The translations under genes and the position numbers were made by a program. Positions 1 through 13,900 of a stretch of 64,000 nucleotides of DNA are shown here, piece after piece. Within the stretch, counting starts at the first letter, position 1; every line of letters starts with the position of its first letter. Where the stretch lies: positions 46,926,341 to 46,990,340 of the forward strand of contig NC_134898.1 of the NCBI RefSeq assembly GCF_041734735.1, given 5' to 3'. Below the pieces are notes generated by a model that was given only the letters and a program-made list of their open reading frames with translations, did not search any database and was not told the DNA's origin. The stretch is from Babylonia areolata (taxonomy: Eukaryota > Mollusca > Gastropoda > Neogastropoda > Buccinidae).

Positions 1-102
1 CTGTCTGTCTCTGTCTCTCTGCCTCTGTCATTACTGGTAATCTTTATATCACAGGTAGGAGTGATGTTTGTATCACAGGCAGAAGTGATGTTGATGTTGC
101 AG

Positions 103-254
103 GTACGACTGGTTCCAGAGCAGCAAAGCGGTGACGCTGGTGGTGTACACACGCAGTAAAAAGGTCAACTCGGACCACGTCACCATCAGCAAGACCGACA
201 GAAACCTCAGGGTGGCCGTCTCCATAGAGAAATACACCTTTAAAATTCATCAAG
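103..254 (+). CDS. CYB5R4: CYB5R4 exon, first half of CS domain
   Basis: The acceptor is ttgcag ending at 102. The exon enters with one base of a split codon and reads [16 protein letters not shown], the first beta strands of a CS (p23/Sgt1-like) fold, to FKIHQ. It leaves one base before a GT at 255. The donor runs straight into a TG microsatellite, so the splice site itself looks like part of the repeat. Confidence 0.9.
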
Positions 255-256
255 GT

Positions 257-323
<67 letters not shown>

Positions 324-339
324 ATGTACTGTTTTGGAA

Positions 340-398
<59 letters not shown>

Positions 399-405
399 GC
401 TGTTT

Positions 406-478
<73 letters not shown>

Positions 479-757
479 AAAAACAAAATTTTATTCCATA
501 GGCCTCCGGCCCCGAGAAACAAAAAGAATAATGTAGAATGCCTATCAAGGAAAAACGAAAACATGAACATGGTTCTTTTTGTTTCTAGGGGCCGGAGGCC
601 TATGGAATAAAATTTTGTTCTTGAGAGAGAGAGAGAGAGAGAGAATACATAGCTGTTTTGTAATTGTGTGTGTGTGTGTGTGGTAAATCAGATCTGTGCA
701 GGTTTGTGTGTGTGTGTGTGTTGTAAAGGTTGCTTTAAAATTGTTTCTTTCTTTCTT

Positions 758-833
<76 letters not shown>

Positions 834-1448
834 AGTATCATCAGAAAATTGTGTCATTTTGTGTTCCGATTTGGTGTGCAGTTTGGTGCATTTTATTGTG
901 TTAGTTGGGAGGAAATAGACGAAGGAATCAGCTGGGTTTTTTTTAGTAGTTGTTGTTTTTCGTTTTTTTTCTAATGGTTTTAAAACGTTGTCATCGACAA
1001 ATTTGTGGTTTGGGGAATATGGTGGACAAGAAGAGGGACTGCATTCCATGTGTTTCATGTGTTTGTTCAGGAGTCAGCAGTGACTTTTCAAACTCAAAGA
1101 GTGATCAAGAAATAGGAAAGAGTGGTAACTCTCTCCATTAACAAGGTACACAACTTTAATTTTTTTTTTTTTTATAATCTTTTTTGGTTGTTGTTTTTGT
1201 TTTCAGAGCTGCAAGAAGACGTTACAACAGACTATACAGGTAATATGCTTTGAAAAAAAAAAATTAAGCCAAGAGAGAGAAAGTTTGTGTGCAAGTGCAA
1301 ACACACCTCATTTTTTTTTTTTTTTTTTTTTTTTATATATGTGATTCACTGATTGCCTGTCTGCATAAGTTGAGCTTTATATAGGTCATGCATATTTAGA
1401 CTGAATGGATATATTTACTTGAAAAATTAGTATGTGGTCCTTTTAGAC

Positions 1449-1511
<63 letters not shown>

Positions 1512-4500
1512 ATTTCTTTTTATCACAGATTTCTCTGTGTGAAATTCGGGCTGCTCTCCCCAGGGAGAGCGTGTCGCTACACTACAGCGACACCCATTTT
1601 TGGTTGGTATTTTTTCCTGTGTGCAGTTTTATTTTGTTTTTCCAATTGAAGTGGATTTTTCTACAGAATTTTTGCCAGGAACAACCCTTTTTGTTGCCGT
1701 GGGTTCTTTTACATGCGCTAAGTGCATGCTCCACATGGGCCCTCGGTTTATCGTCTCATCCGAATGACTAGCGCCCAGACCACCACTCAAGGTCTAGTGG
1801 AGGGGGAGAAAATATCCGCAGCTGAGCCGTGATTCGAACCAGCGCGCTCAGATTCTCTCACTTCCTAGGCGGATGCGTTACCTCTAGGCCATCACTCCCC
1901 TCCACATATTACATTCTTTATGCAGTCAGATGTAGATACTATGGAATACAGTTGGGGGCAGGGGAAAAAAAGGAAGAAAGAATCTTGAGTTAGACATGTT
2001 TCTCATTAACTCATTTCATCCCAAGTAAAACTAAGTAATCTCGTTACCCCTGACCAAGTTATTTTTAAAAGTGATGAAGGCTGAAAGAGGGTTAAGTCAG
2101 AAAAGTAAAAAGTAAAATTTTGTTTCAGAACGGATTGTTGTTAGATTTAGTGTGCATGTCATAAAGGGATTACTGAAGCATGTTCAAAGCGTAAATTGTA
2201 CAAAGCTGTTCAGTTTAAACAACAAAAGACAAAACAAAACAAACAAACAAACAAGAAACTGAAAGCAGAGTTCAAGGACACAAGTTTCTTCTTCTTGGGG
2301 CCATTCTGAGGGACACTGGCAGACTTATCTCCCTTCATCAAGGGAAGTAAACAAGACAAACCAGTTACGCATTAGGGTGCACCAACACTGGAAGTACTGT
2401 TTGACACTCAGGTTCCTTGTCCCGTGGTCTCAGTTGTGTCATGAGGGACATGTGACATGGGATGAAATTAGTTAAAAGATTATAAGATTTCTTAGGTATG
2501 AAGAGGGTTAAAAGATGTTAGATTCCTTTTTTTGCACGCAGTGTTTTCATTTCTCTTACATCATGAACAAGTTTGCATACTGAATGCTTGCTTGGGTTTA
2601 GACATGAAAACGATCATGGGTGAACCAGTGTAAATACTGAAATTTCTCTGGAGACTTTTTTTTTTTTTTTTAGCTCAAAGGGGAGGTTTCAAAATTGAAT
2701 ATTGAAAATTTTTTTTTTTAAAGGTGGTATAATCCACTTCAATTTACATATGTTAGTGTGTTTGTGTGCGTGAGTGCATGACTGAAGCCTGACTATTGAC
2801 TAAACGACTCGCGGGGGAGGGGGGGGAACAAATGATGAGTGTCTAAAGGCAGCTGTCACAGTCGGCTCTACCCAGGTAGGCAGCAGCCTTCAGTGTGCAG
2901 ATGACTCTGTGTTTGTAAAAGGGCTTAGGGCTGTAGGGTCTGTGACCAAAGATGGACGCCGTGTAAGTATTAGTAATGATGATATGTTAACTCTTTCTAC
3001 TCCAGGTACAAGTTATCTCGTACCATGATTACTTTCCCTGTGGACCACTGTTCTAATTTTATTCATTCTTGTCTTGATAGTTGTCATTCTAAAACAGAAC
3101 TGTTTAAGGATTCCGGAAGCATGAAAACAAAGCTTTGTTCGACTGATTTAAAAAAAAAAAAAAAAAAAAAATTCTCCATTGATTTTTGCTGTTTTAGTGA
3201 ACCACCCAGTTTTTTTGGGTTTTTTGACTCACTTATGTAAACAAAGTGAGTCTATGTTTTAACCCAGTGTTCGGTTGTCTCTGTGTGTGTGTGTGTGTGT
3301 GTGTGTGTCCGTGGTAAACTTTAACATTGACATTTTCTCTGCAAATACTTTGTCAGTTGACACCAAATTAGGCATAAAAATAGGAAAAATTCAGTTCTTT
3401 CCAATCATCTTGTTTAAAACAATATTGCACCTCTGGGATGGGCACAAAAAAAATAAAAAAATGAAGTCTAATTATATGCAAACTGCATTTACTGTTATAT
3501 TATATTTTTTGTATTCTCTAAACTTGGCACTTTGACCTCTTATTTGACACAACAACAGGAGGAGTCATTATTATCATTTTTTTTGTTCAAACAGGAACTT
3601 CTTTTGCTAAGCATGGAATTTTTTTAATTTTGCAAACGTTTTGGTGCAGATAGTAAAAAAGGGAAATTACTCTGTAATTAATGCTAGGGGACTTAATTTG
3701 CCACAAGTGAGTCTTGAAGGCCTTGCCTCTCTTGTTCATTCTTGTCTTGATAGTTGTCATTCTAAAACTGAACTGTTTAAGGATTCCGGAAGCATGAAAA
3801 CAAAGCTTTGTTCGACTGATTAAATAAAAAAATAATACTCCATTGATTTTCGCCGTTTTAGTGAACCACCCAGTTTTTTTGGGTTTTTTTTTTCTGCAGT
3901 GATCTCATGTAGTGCTGGTCCAGGGGAGTTGTAGCAGGCAGCATGTTGCTGTGGGGCAGAATGCGTTAAATGTATCCTTTTGGTGTCATATACTGTACCA
4001 TGTCAAACTGATGCAAACTAGGACCTGACCTCCCTCCGACTTGGCCAGGTTTTTCCCTTCATGGAGGTCAAGGCGCCAGTGACCCTTGGGGTTGGGGTCA
4101 CAGGATGGCTGATGCCCACGGGTGGTTACCCTCATTCTACCCGTACTGGGGCGCACCTATGGTGCACGCTGGGTTGCCGGGAGGACCAGGGGCCAACCCC
4201 TTGTCCGCTCCCCACCGGATCCAACCCAGCACATCTCACAGGGTGACACGCACAGCCCCGACAAGTGGGATCGACTGACACGAATGGATTCCAACCGGAC
4301 GATGGACACCAATTCCCACACCACCTTGGTAAACAGGAAAGGGGCAAGGGACAGACCAAATGGGAGGGCCGAGAACTGGAACACCTTGTCCCTCCACACG
4401 AACCTCAGGTACCGACGGGATGCCGGATGGATGAGGATATGAAAATAAGCATCTTTCAGATTTTTGTTTGTTTGTTTTATTTCCTGCAGTGAAGGTACAC

Positions 4501-6115
4501 CCAGAGTCGGGGAAGGTGGAGATCGTCCTGCCAAAGAGCGAGCCAGACAAGCAGTGGCCGTGCCTGGGAAAACCCTTAAGGGGGGACAAGTCCTACATCA
4601 AAACCTTCCAGGCTGGTACGCAGTATGTTGCATCTTCCCTCTACCTGTTCGCTCACGGACATTTTTGTTTTCTCTTCCTCTTTACTTTCCCTTCGCCTGT
4701 ACCTTGTGTGTGAAAAATTACCCACACTTTCATTCAGATATTCATAATTCGGCCAGGTTTGCAACTATTTAACTGAAATTTTATGACTTTGTCTATTTTT
4801 TTTTTTATTTTTTGCTTATTCCCAACCGAAAAAGGTGTTGTTTTGTTTGTAAACAAAGGAGTTGATAATGATAAAATCGTTTGAAAAAAACCCAACAAAA
4901 TCACCTGTATTGTATTACTTCTTTGTCACAACAGATTTCTCTGTGTGAAATGTGGACTGCTCTCCTCCTCCTAGGGAGAGCGTGTCTCCACTATGCAGTA
5001 CCACCGGGTTTTTTTTCTCTCTCTGTCTGTCTGCAGGTGTATTGTTTTTGCTATCAAAGTGGATATATCTGCAGAATTTTGCCAGGGGGGCAAGCCTCTT
5101 GTTGCCATGGGTTCTTTTACATGCGTTAAGTGCATGTTGCACACAGGGGCCCTCAGCTTATCACTTCATTTAAATGACCAGTACCCAGACCACTACGTAT
5201 AGTCCAGTGGAGGGAGGATGTGGCGACTTCTTCGTTCATGGGCTGCGACTCCCATGACCGGGATTCGAACCTGGGACCTTCAGACTGAAAGTTCAGTGCT
5301 TTGATCACTCGGCAGTGGGTTCGAATCTCGGTGACGGCGCCTGGTGGGTAAAGGGTGGAGATTTTTACGATCTCCCAGGTCAACATATGTGCAGACCTGC
5401 TAGTTCCTGAACCCCCTTCGTGTGTATATGCAAGCAGAAGATCAAATATGCATGTGAAAGATCCTGTAATCCATGTCAGCGTTCGGTGGGTTATGGAATC
5501 AAGAACATACCCAGCATGCACACCCCCGAAAACGGAGTATGGCTGCCTACATGGCGGGGTAAAAACGGTCATACATGTAAAAGCCCACTCGTGTACATAC
5601 GAGTGAACGCAGAAGAAGAAGAAGAAGGTCACTCGGCAGTTGCGCCTGTCAGATATGGGGCTGGACCCATGGACTCTGATTTCCTAGTCAGGCGTGTTAC
5701 AACAAGGTCACCGCTCCATGCGTAAACAAAGTGAGTCCACATAATCGACCTGTGTGGGCTGTTTGTGCATGTCCTTGATGATCTTAAACACTGGCATTTC
5801 TCTCAAGAAAAATTTGGCGATGTTTAGGAAATATACTGGTGGAGTAATAGCCAGTTATGGATGGGATTTCTGTAGCATCTCCTTTTGATAGGATGATTTG
5901 GTAAAGTGGGATGAGAGGTTATAGGTCAAGGTCTTTACTTATCAAAAATTTGATAGGAAAAGGATGTATGATGTTGTCTCTTGTGAAATTATGAAAAGAA
6001 AAATGTTTTGCTTGGTTTTGTTAATCTAACACTGTTGGTTTTGTGGTTTAATCCTGATGTCAGTTTTTCTTTTTCATCTGAGTTTGTATGTGTGCTTGTG
6101 TATGTGTGAGAGAGG

Positions 6116-6158
<43 letters not shown>

Positions 6159-6305
6159 CTATCAGCGGCACTGTACAACTCATTTCTGACCATTGCTTGA
6201 GTGTAGGGAGGCGGTGTATCAAGCGTGCACAGTAACGGCCACCATACAGCAGTGACCCATGGCATGATTCTGTTGTCCATCCTATCCCCTTTGATGTGTG
6301 TGCAT

Positions 6306-6358
<53 letters not shown>

Positions 6359-9184
6359 TCTGTGCTTCTGTGCGGACTGAAACTGAATCTTGGATGATTT
6401 TTTTTTACATTAATATTTTTGATTTGGTTTAAAATTTGATGTTGACTGAATGAGACTTGACTGATTTTTTATTTTTAATGTTGTTTGAAATGAGTTTTAA
6501 AAAATTTTTTTTTATAAGTTTTAACATTATTTTGGGTTGTCTTCAACTTATTTTTTCTTTTTTTTTAAACTTACAGGTATTCAACCCTGTAATGGCCCCT
6601 TCCAGTCAGCTATCCCATATAGGCAACATGGTTTTGATTCCTGTGCTTCTGCCACATCAGCATTACCTGACTGATTGATGCTGGTGTGCAGAGACGGTGT
6701 ACCGGGAATGCACGGTGCAGTCGATAGCGCCCGTGACCCATGACGTGATTCTGCTGACCATCCGACCCCCGGAGGGCTGCCGACTGCCGGTGCCCATCGG
6801 CCACCACGTCCAGATCAAACACAAGGTGTCAGGTGTGTGGTTATCAGGATCACAATCACAGCTTTGTTACCTCAGTCAACATGTGCGTGGTTTTCAGGAT
6901 CACAATCACAGCTTTGTTACCTCAGTCAACATGTGCGTGGTTTTCAGGATCACAATCACAACTTTGTTACCTCAGTCAACAGATGTGTGGTTTTCAGGAT
7001 CACAATCACAGCTTTGTTACCTCAGTCAACAGATGCGTGGTTTTCAGGATCACAATCACAGCTTTGTTACCTCAGTCAACATGTGCGTGGTTTTCAGGAT
7101 CACAATCACAGCTTTGTTACCTCAGTAGGAGAAACTAAGTGGGGTATGAAATCTGAAAGGCGAAACAGCCGAGTGGTTAAAGCGTTGGACTTTCAATCTG
7201 AGGGTCCTGGGTTTGAATCTCAATAACGGCGCCTGGTGGGTAAAGGGTGGAGATTTTTCCAATCTCCCACGTCATCATATGTACTGACCTGTTAGAGACT
7301 AAACCCCCCCTGCGTATACGCATGCAGAAGATCAAATATGCAGGTTAAAGATCGTGTAATCCATGTCAGTGTATGGCTGTCTACATGGTGGGGTGAATAA
7401 GCAATGTTACATGTCTGTCTGAGTGTGTATGTGTGCATGCCTGAAATCTGACTGAACTACGCAGGAAATGAATAATGAGTGCCCGATGGCACCTGTCAGC
7501 CAGCTCTACCCAAGTAGGCAGCCTGTTGTGCAAATGACCTTGGGATTGTACAGTGCTCAGAGGATAGGCACTATATAAATATCCATATCAGATCAAATCA
7601 AATCAAATCTGATACTGACTTTGGAGGGAAGTGATGGCAATCTCTATTATGGAGAGCGTGGTCAGTCTGCCTCTACGATTATTGTTGGGGGTGGGGGGAG
7701 ACGGCCGGTGACCTGGGTGTGTTGAATCAGAACAGACGTTACTGAGCAGTTTGATGGGACTGGTCCTTTTAAACTTCACATCTTGACACCAGTGGGAAAT
7801 GTTTGTGTGCTCTTAACTCATTGATCCCTGACCTTGAGCTTTGCTCTGGCTTCAAAATACATCCCATTAACTCTCTCCATACGAACGGCGAAAGAGACGA
7901 CGTTAACAGCGTTTCACCCCAATTCTTCTTCTTCTTCTTCTTCAGGCCCATAACTACAAAGTACTCATTGGGGGAAGCCTGAGGACCGCAGACGCAACCT
8001 CCCTTCTCCATCTGTCTCTGTCAGCAGCCGCTGGCAGCAGCTCACGTGTGTGGAGTCCGGTCCATTGTTTGATGTTCTCATGCCAGTTCTTCTGCTGTCT
8101 TCCTCTTCTTCTCTCGCCCTCAATGGTGCCTTGCATGATTGTTTTGGACAAGCTGGTGTGTCGAGTGTTGTGTCCAAACCATATCAGCTTTTATCACTTC
8201 ACAGTTGAAAGGAGAGGTTTCCTGAGGTCCAGCAAGGTTCTCAATTCTGCTCCGTACATGTTCATTGGTCCTGTGCTCGATCCAGGGAATTTGAAGGAGC
8301 TTCCTCAGGCATTTGTTCTCCAAGGCCTGGATCTTCCTTTCAGTTTTGGCCGTCAGTGTCCAATTACCATCATGAAAATATTGCAAGCGGAAGGCTCTTA
8401 TACTGAAGAGGTGAATGTTGACAAAGAATACCACAATTCTGACGACGGAAGCTAAAGGTTGGGTCATTCAGACACCCACTGGACATCCGATGGGTCTGTG
8501 TAGAGGAGAAGAGAGGACTGGCCGTACTGAGTGAGTTAAAACCGTCTTTCACATTTCTACAAAGGCATAAACCATAGCAAGGAAAAGGAACTAAGTTCTT
8601 CAGTATTTCTGGATGTGTCCACTTGTGATTTGGGGGAAAAAACAGTATATTTTCTGTGTGTTTACTGCATCAGTGTCATGGCGTGGAAGCATGCTGAGGC
8701 TGTCAAGTCCCCAGAGCTGAATGGGTTAATTGTTTTTATGTTCTTCATATGATTTTTGACTCACTTGTGTAAACAAAGTGAGTCTATGTTTTAACCCGGT
8801 GTTCGGTTGTCTGTGTGTGTGTGTGTGTCTGTGTGTCTGTGGTAAACTTTAACATTGACATTTTCTCTGCAAATACTTTGTCAGTTGACACCAAATTTGG
8901 CATATAAATAGGAAAAATTCAGTGTATCACAAGTGAGTCTTGAAGGCCTTGCCTCTCTTGCTTTTAATGATATTTTATCAGATTTTATATAAACAATCGT
9001 GTGATTTGTTTTCTGATTTCCCTCCATGCATCTGTTCTCCCTTCGCTTTTATTTTTATTTATTCATTTATTGGCGTGGGAGTCTGTGCAGCATTTTTACA
9101 TGCATGCAGTTGGATGTCGCAGTTTGAATACATCAAGTGTGTGCATTGGTATTGATGTGTTCTTGTTTCACATGATATGCAGTG

Positions 9185-9229
<45 letters not shown>

Positions 9230-9397
9230 TGTGTGTGTGTGTGTGTGTGTGTCTGTGTGTGTGTGTCTGTGTGTGTGTGCAAAGCGAACACCAGCACCAC
9301 TACGATTTCCATGTGTTTTTGAACATTGGTGAGATGAAACGTTTCTGTCTCTGTGATTGTCTTTCTCTCTTGTGGTTGTTTGGCAGGTAACCATGAT

Positions 9398-9466
<69 letters not shown>

Positions 9467-9706
9467 TATGTGTGTGTGTGTGTGTGTGTTTGTATGTGTG
9501 TGTGTGTGTGTGTGCGTGCATATGTGTGCATGTGTGTGTTTGTGTGTGTGTTTGTATGTGTATGTGTGTGTTTGTATGTGTATGTGTGTGTGTGTGTGTG
9601 TATGCATACATGTGCATGTGCGTGTGTGTGTTTGTGTGTGTGTGTGTTTGTATGTGTGTGTGTGTGTGTTTGTGTGTGTGTATGTGTGCATGTGTGTGTT
9701 TGTATA

Positions 9707-9751
<45 letters not shown>

Positions 9752-10855
9752 ACGGCAGGTATGGAGGTTGCACGGAGCTACACAGCAGTGCTGCCCTCTC
9801 TGGACGAAGACCGACAGGACCCCGACATGGAGCAGGGGCGCACAATCTATCTGATGATCAAAATCTACCCCAACGGGGCAGTCACTCCCTTCATCGGAAC
9901 TCTCAATGCTGGTCAGTCACTTCAGCACGTTTTGACTCACTTGTGTAAAGAATGCGAGTCTGTGTAATAACCCAGTGTTTGGTTGTCTCCGTGTTTGTGT
10001 TTGTGTATATCTGTATGTATGTCTGTGTGTTCGTGGTAAACTTTAACATTGTCATCTTCTGTGGAAATACTTTTGTCTGCCAATACCCAAACTTGGAATG
10101 GGTGCTTTTAGCTTGTTGGCTTAGGCCTCTGCCTTGTTCGCCAGTGTTTCTCAAGGGGACTGTGTGTGTGACTGATGATGTTGTTTGCATTTTGTGTATT
10201 GTATTATTGTATTACTCTTTTTTTTTTTGTCACACCATATTTCTCTGTGTGAAATTCGGTCTGTTCTCCCCAGGGAGAGCGCATCGCTACACTGAGAGCA
10301 CCACCCTTTTTTTTTCTGCCTGCGATTTTTTGTTTGTTTTCTTATTCAAGTGGATTTTTCGACAGAATTTTGCCAGGGACAGCCCTTTTGTTGCCGTTGG
10401 TTCTTTTACCTGCGCTAAGTGCATGCTGCACATGGGATCTTGGTTTATTGTCTCATCTGAATGACTAGCGTCCAGACCACCACTCAAGGTCTAGTGGAGG
10501 GGCAAAAATAATCTGGCGTTTATGGGATTCGAACCAGTGCACTCAGAGTCTCTCACTTCCTAGGCGGACATGTTACATCTAGGCCAACACTGCACACTCC
10601 ACATGAAGTGCGGCTTCAACAGAACGCTTGGCTGTTGTAAATAGGGCTAGCCCACAGAATGGGAAGTTCAGCTGCACAGATGGGGTACAGAGTGTTGAAG
10701 TTTGGATGAAATTAACCTGATGAATGAGATGAAGAAAAAAGAAGAATGAAATTAACGCTTGCACTGATTCAAATACAATCCAAGCATTGTGACAGGCACA
10801 CACACACATGCGCATGTGCGCACACATAAACCTGTGTACATTGGTGCATGGGCAT

Positions 10856-10903
<48 letters not shown>

Positions 10904-13900
10904 GCACACACACTTCTCGTACCCTTAACTCCCCAAATCTTTGAGAAACCCATCCTCCCTTCACAGCCACCTTTTTTCCTTCGTCTTCCGACAGGTGACA
11001 TGGTGTCTATAAGCAACCAGGCCGGGTCGTTTGATGTGTCCCGGCTGTCGGGGGTGACTCACCTGGTGATGCTGGCAGCTGGCACAGGTGTCACGCCCAT
11101 GCTCCGCCTCATCTACCACACCGTCGTCATGGCGCCAAAGGATTCAGATATGTAAGGGAGTGGGGTGGGTGGTCTCTGATGATTTGTGTGTGGGAGAGGA
11201 GAGGCCCAGCGCTCAGCTTGTATCACAGACTGACATAAGCTTACGGACGGGCGCAGTAGCCGAGTGGTTAAAGCGTTGGACTGTCAATCTGAGGGTCCCG
11301 GGTTCGAATCACGGTGACGGCGCCTGGTGGGTAAAGGGTGGAGATTTTTACGATCTCCCAGGTCAACGTATGTGCACACCTGCTTAGTGCCTGAACCCCC
11401 TTCGTGTGTATATGCAAGCAGGAGATCAAATACGCACGTTAAAGATCCTGTAATCCATGTCAGCGTTCGGTGGGTTATGTAAACAAGAACATACCCAGCA
11501 TGCACATCCCCGAAAACGGAGTATGGTTGCCTACGTGGTGGGGTAAAAACGGTCATACACGTAAAAGCCCACTCGTGTACATGTATACGAGTGAGCGTGG
11601 GAGTTGCAGCCCACGAACAAAGAAGAAGAAGAAGAAGAAGCTTGTATCACAGATTGACATAAGCTTACATTTCAGCCAACAGCAGAGTGAGAGCTGTATG
11701 ATCAATGGTTTCTCCATTGTAGTGGGAAGTCATTTACAGCTCAGTCTTTTGTGAAGGGCTAAGACTCTCAAACTTGGAGGCAAGATTGCAATGGCTAGTA
11801 GTGCTGCAGCTTTCGGGACTAGTTGGCTTTCTGGAACCATCTCAATGCCGACTGTCCTAAAACTTGTCTTGGTGGAGAGAGTGGGGATGTAACGAGGGCA
11901 AGACACTCTCCACTATAATCCAGTTCTAGCCCAGATAGTTTGGAACAGCAGTGCCTTCTCTGCTGTTCTGAGGGTCATAGTCGGACATGACTATTGTACA
12001 GGAGAGGAGTGTGTGGTCTAGTCCGGGTGTGTGTTGTGTCAGTGTGTTTGGGAGAGTCAGGGTGTGTGTTGTGTCGGTGTGTTTGAGAGAGTCAGGGTGT
12101 GTGTTGTGTTAGTGTGTATGGGAGAGTCCGGGTGTGTGTTGTGTCGGTGTGTTTGGGAGAGTCAGGGTGTGTGTTGTGTCGGTGTGTTTGGGAGAGTCAG
12201 GGTGTGTGTTGTGTCAGTGTGTATGGGAGAGTCCGGGTGTGTGTTGTGTCAGTGTGTTTGGGAGAGTCAGGGTGTGTGTTGTGTCAGTGTGTTTGGGAGA
12301 GTCAGGGTGTGTGTTGTGTCGGTGTGTTTGGGAGAGTCGGGGTGTGTGTTGTGTCGGTGTGTTTGGGAGAGTCGGGGTAGGAGGGAGATGGCAGAGGAGT
12401 TAAGACACTCACTTGTCAGTTCCACGTCTGTGAGAGTCCAGGTTTTGATTCCCACTCTCGCTGTCCCTCCTAAGCTCAGCTGGAAAATCAAACAAAGCAT
12501 CTAGTCATTCGGATGAGACAATGAACTTAGGTCCCATGTGCAGCAGACACTGTGTGCACTGAAAAAAAAACACAACATGGCAATATAAGTGTTGTCCTCG
12601 GGGCAAAATTCTGTACAAAGAAATCCACTCTGATAGGTACACAAATTTAAACATGCGCTCACAGCCTGACGAAGTGCGTCCTAGCAGATGTGATGTAGCC
12701 TGTATGGATTTTGTTTGATTTCAGTGATGCCTCCATGAGTAACTGGAACTGATAATTGTCAGGAAGCTCGGCATTGTCCTTGACAACACACTGTCCATGC
12801 AAAAATTTATCAGTCAGACATGTCAATCCTGCTACTGTCAGTTGCGACGCATCAGTTCCATTCGAAAAATATCTGTCCACTGATGCAACATCTAGACGTG
12901 TCGTATCTCTCATTCTCTCTCGCCTTGACTACTGTAACTCCGTATTGTCTGGTTTGCCTGCTTCATCCATTCAGTCCTTTCAGTGCATACAAAACTGTGT
13001 GTGTGTGTGTGTGTGTGTTTGTGTGTCAACAGGGAGGTGCTTCTGGTGTTCTACAATAAAAAGTCCTGTGACATCATGTGGAGGGAAGAGCTGGATGCGT
13101 TGGCTGCCAAGTATAGTCGGTGAGTCTGAGTGGGGGTGGGTTTTTTTTTGGTTTTTTTTTCGTGCCCTCTCCCTGGGATACTCTTCCCTAGTGTGCACAT
13201 ATTTTATTAGAGGGTTTGTTTTTTTTACAGGGTTCAGACAGGTTTAATTTAGAGAGGGAGGTAAGTGTCGCCAGGAGGCCACACACCAGAGGAGACCCTG
13301 CACTGCTGCTGAGTCACTTCGGTGGTGTTCAGTGGTGCCTGTTCTGATTCAGTGTACTAAGGACACCACCTACTAAGCCCCCTACTAATGACAATAATGG
13401 GTTAGTCGCAGAGCCAGACTGAGTGAGCATCCCTTTCAGAGTGGAGACCGCCACCATGCCCCTCAAACAACAGCCCCCCATGAATCTGCCGACACTGAAG
13501 ACATTGACAGGACTCACTCCAAGCACAGAAGTGGAGTGGTATCGAAACTGTGGTCACCATGAGAGCAGGGCATGAAAGGCCACAGACTTTGAGACTGTTT
13601 TGTTTATACTGATGATGATGAAAGAGGAGGAGGATGACAATGATGATGATGATTGCTATGGAGGTTCATTTTGGTTTGGGACTGCATGACAAGGCTGTAC
13701 TCTACGCTTCCTGTCATAATGATATCCCGGCGTTAACCAGGGCTGAGAGATGCAGACACTTGCAGTGTTGGTCAGGTAATTAGAGCAACACACCCAAAGA
13801 TGCATCCTTGAAGTGGATGACACTCGACTGTGTGGTCCCAGCCTCCCCATTTAAGCCCACAGCACACTCAACTCTGGGTAGGAGCCAGCCACGGGCCGAA

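Noticed and set aside
262-570. ORFs of 79-106 residues in TG/GA repeats
   Set aside because: Pure Cys-Val, His-Thr or Arg-Glu strings from microsatellites in several frames; no codon bias or homology.
5153-5632. 159-residue minus-strand ORF
   Set aside because: Antisense reading of nested SINEs; the same peptide text appears at each SINE copy (11284, 23438, 61300).
9059-9967. ORFs up to 210 residues on both strands
   Set aside because: They are produced by the TG array; only the short 9759-9911 stretch is a real exon.
11248-11330. tRNA gene
   Set aside because: Box A and B are present, but there is no full cloverleaf and the sequence continues into a SINE body with a target duplication.
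12031-12504. 157-residue repetitive ORF
   Set aside because: The 35-bp minisatellite is open in all three frames because it lacks stop triplets.
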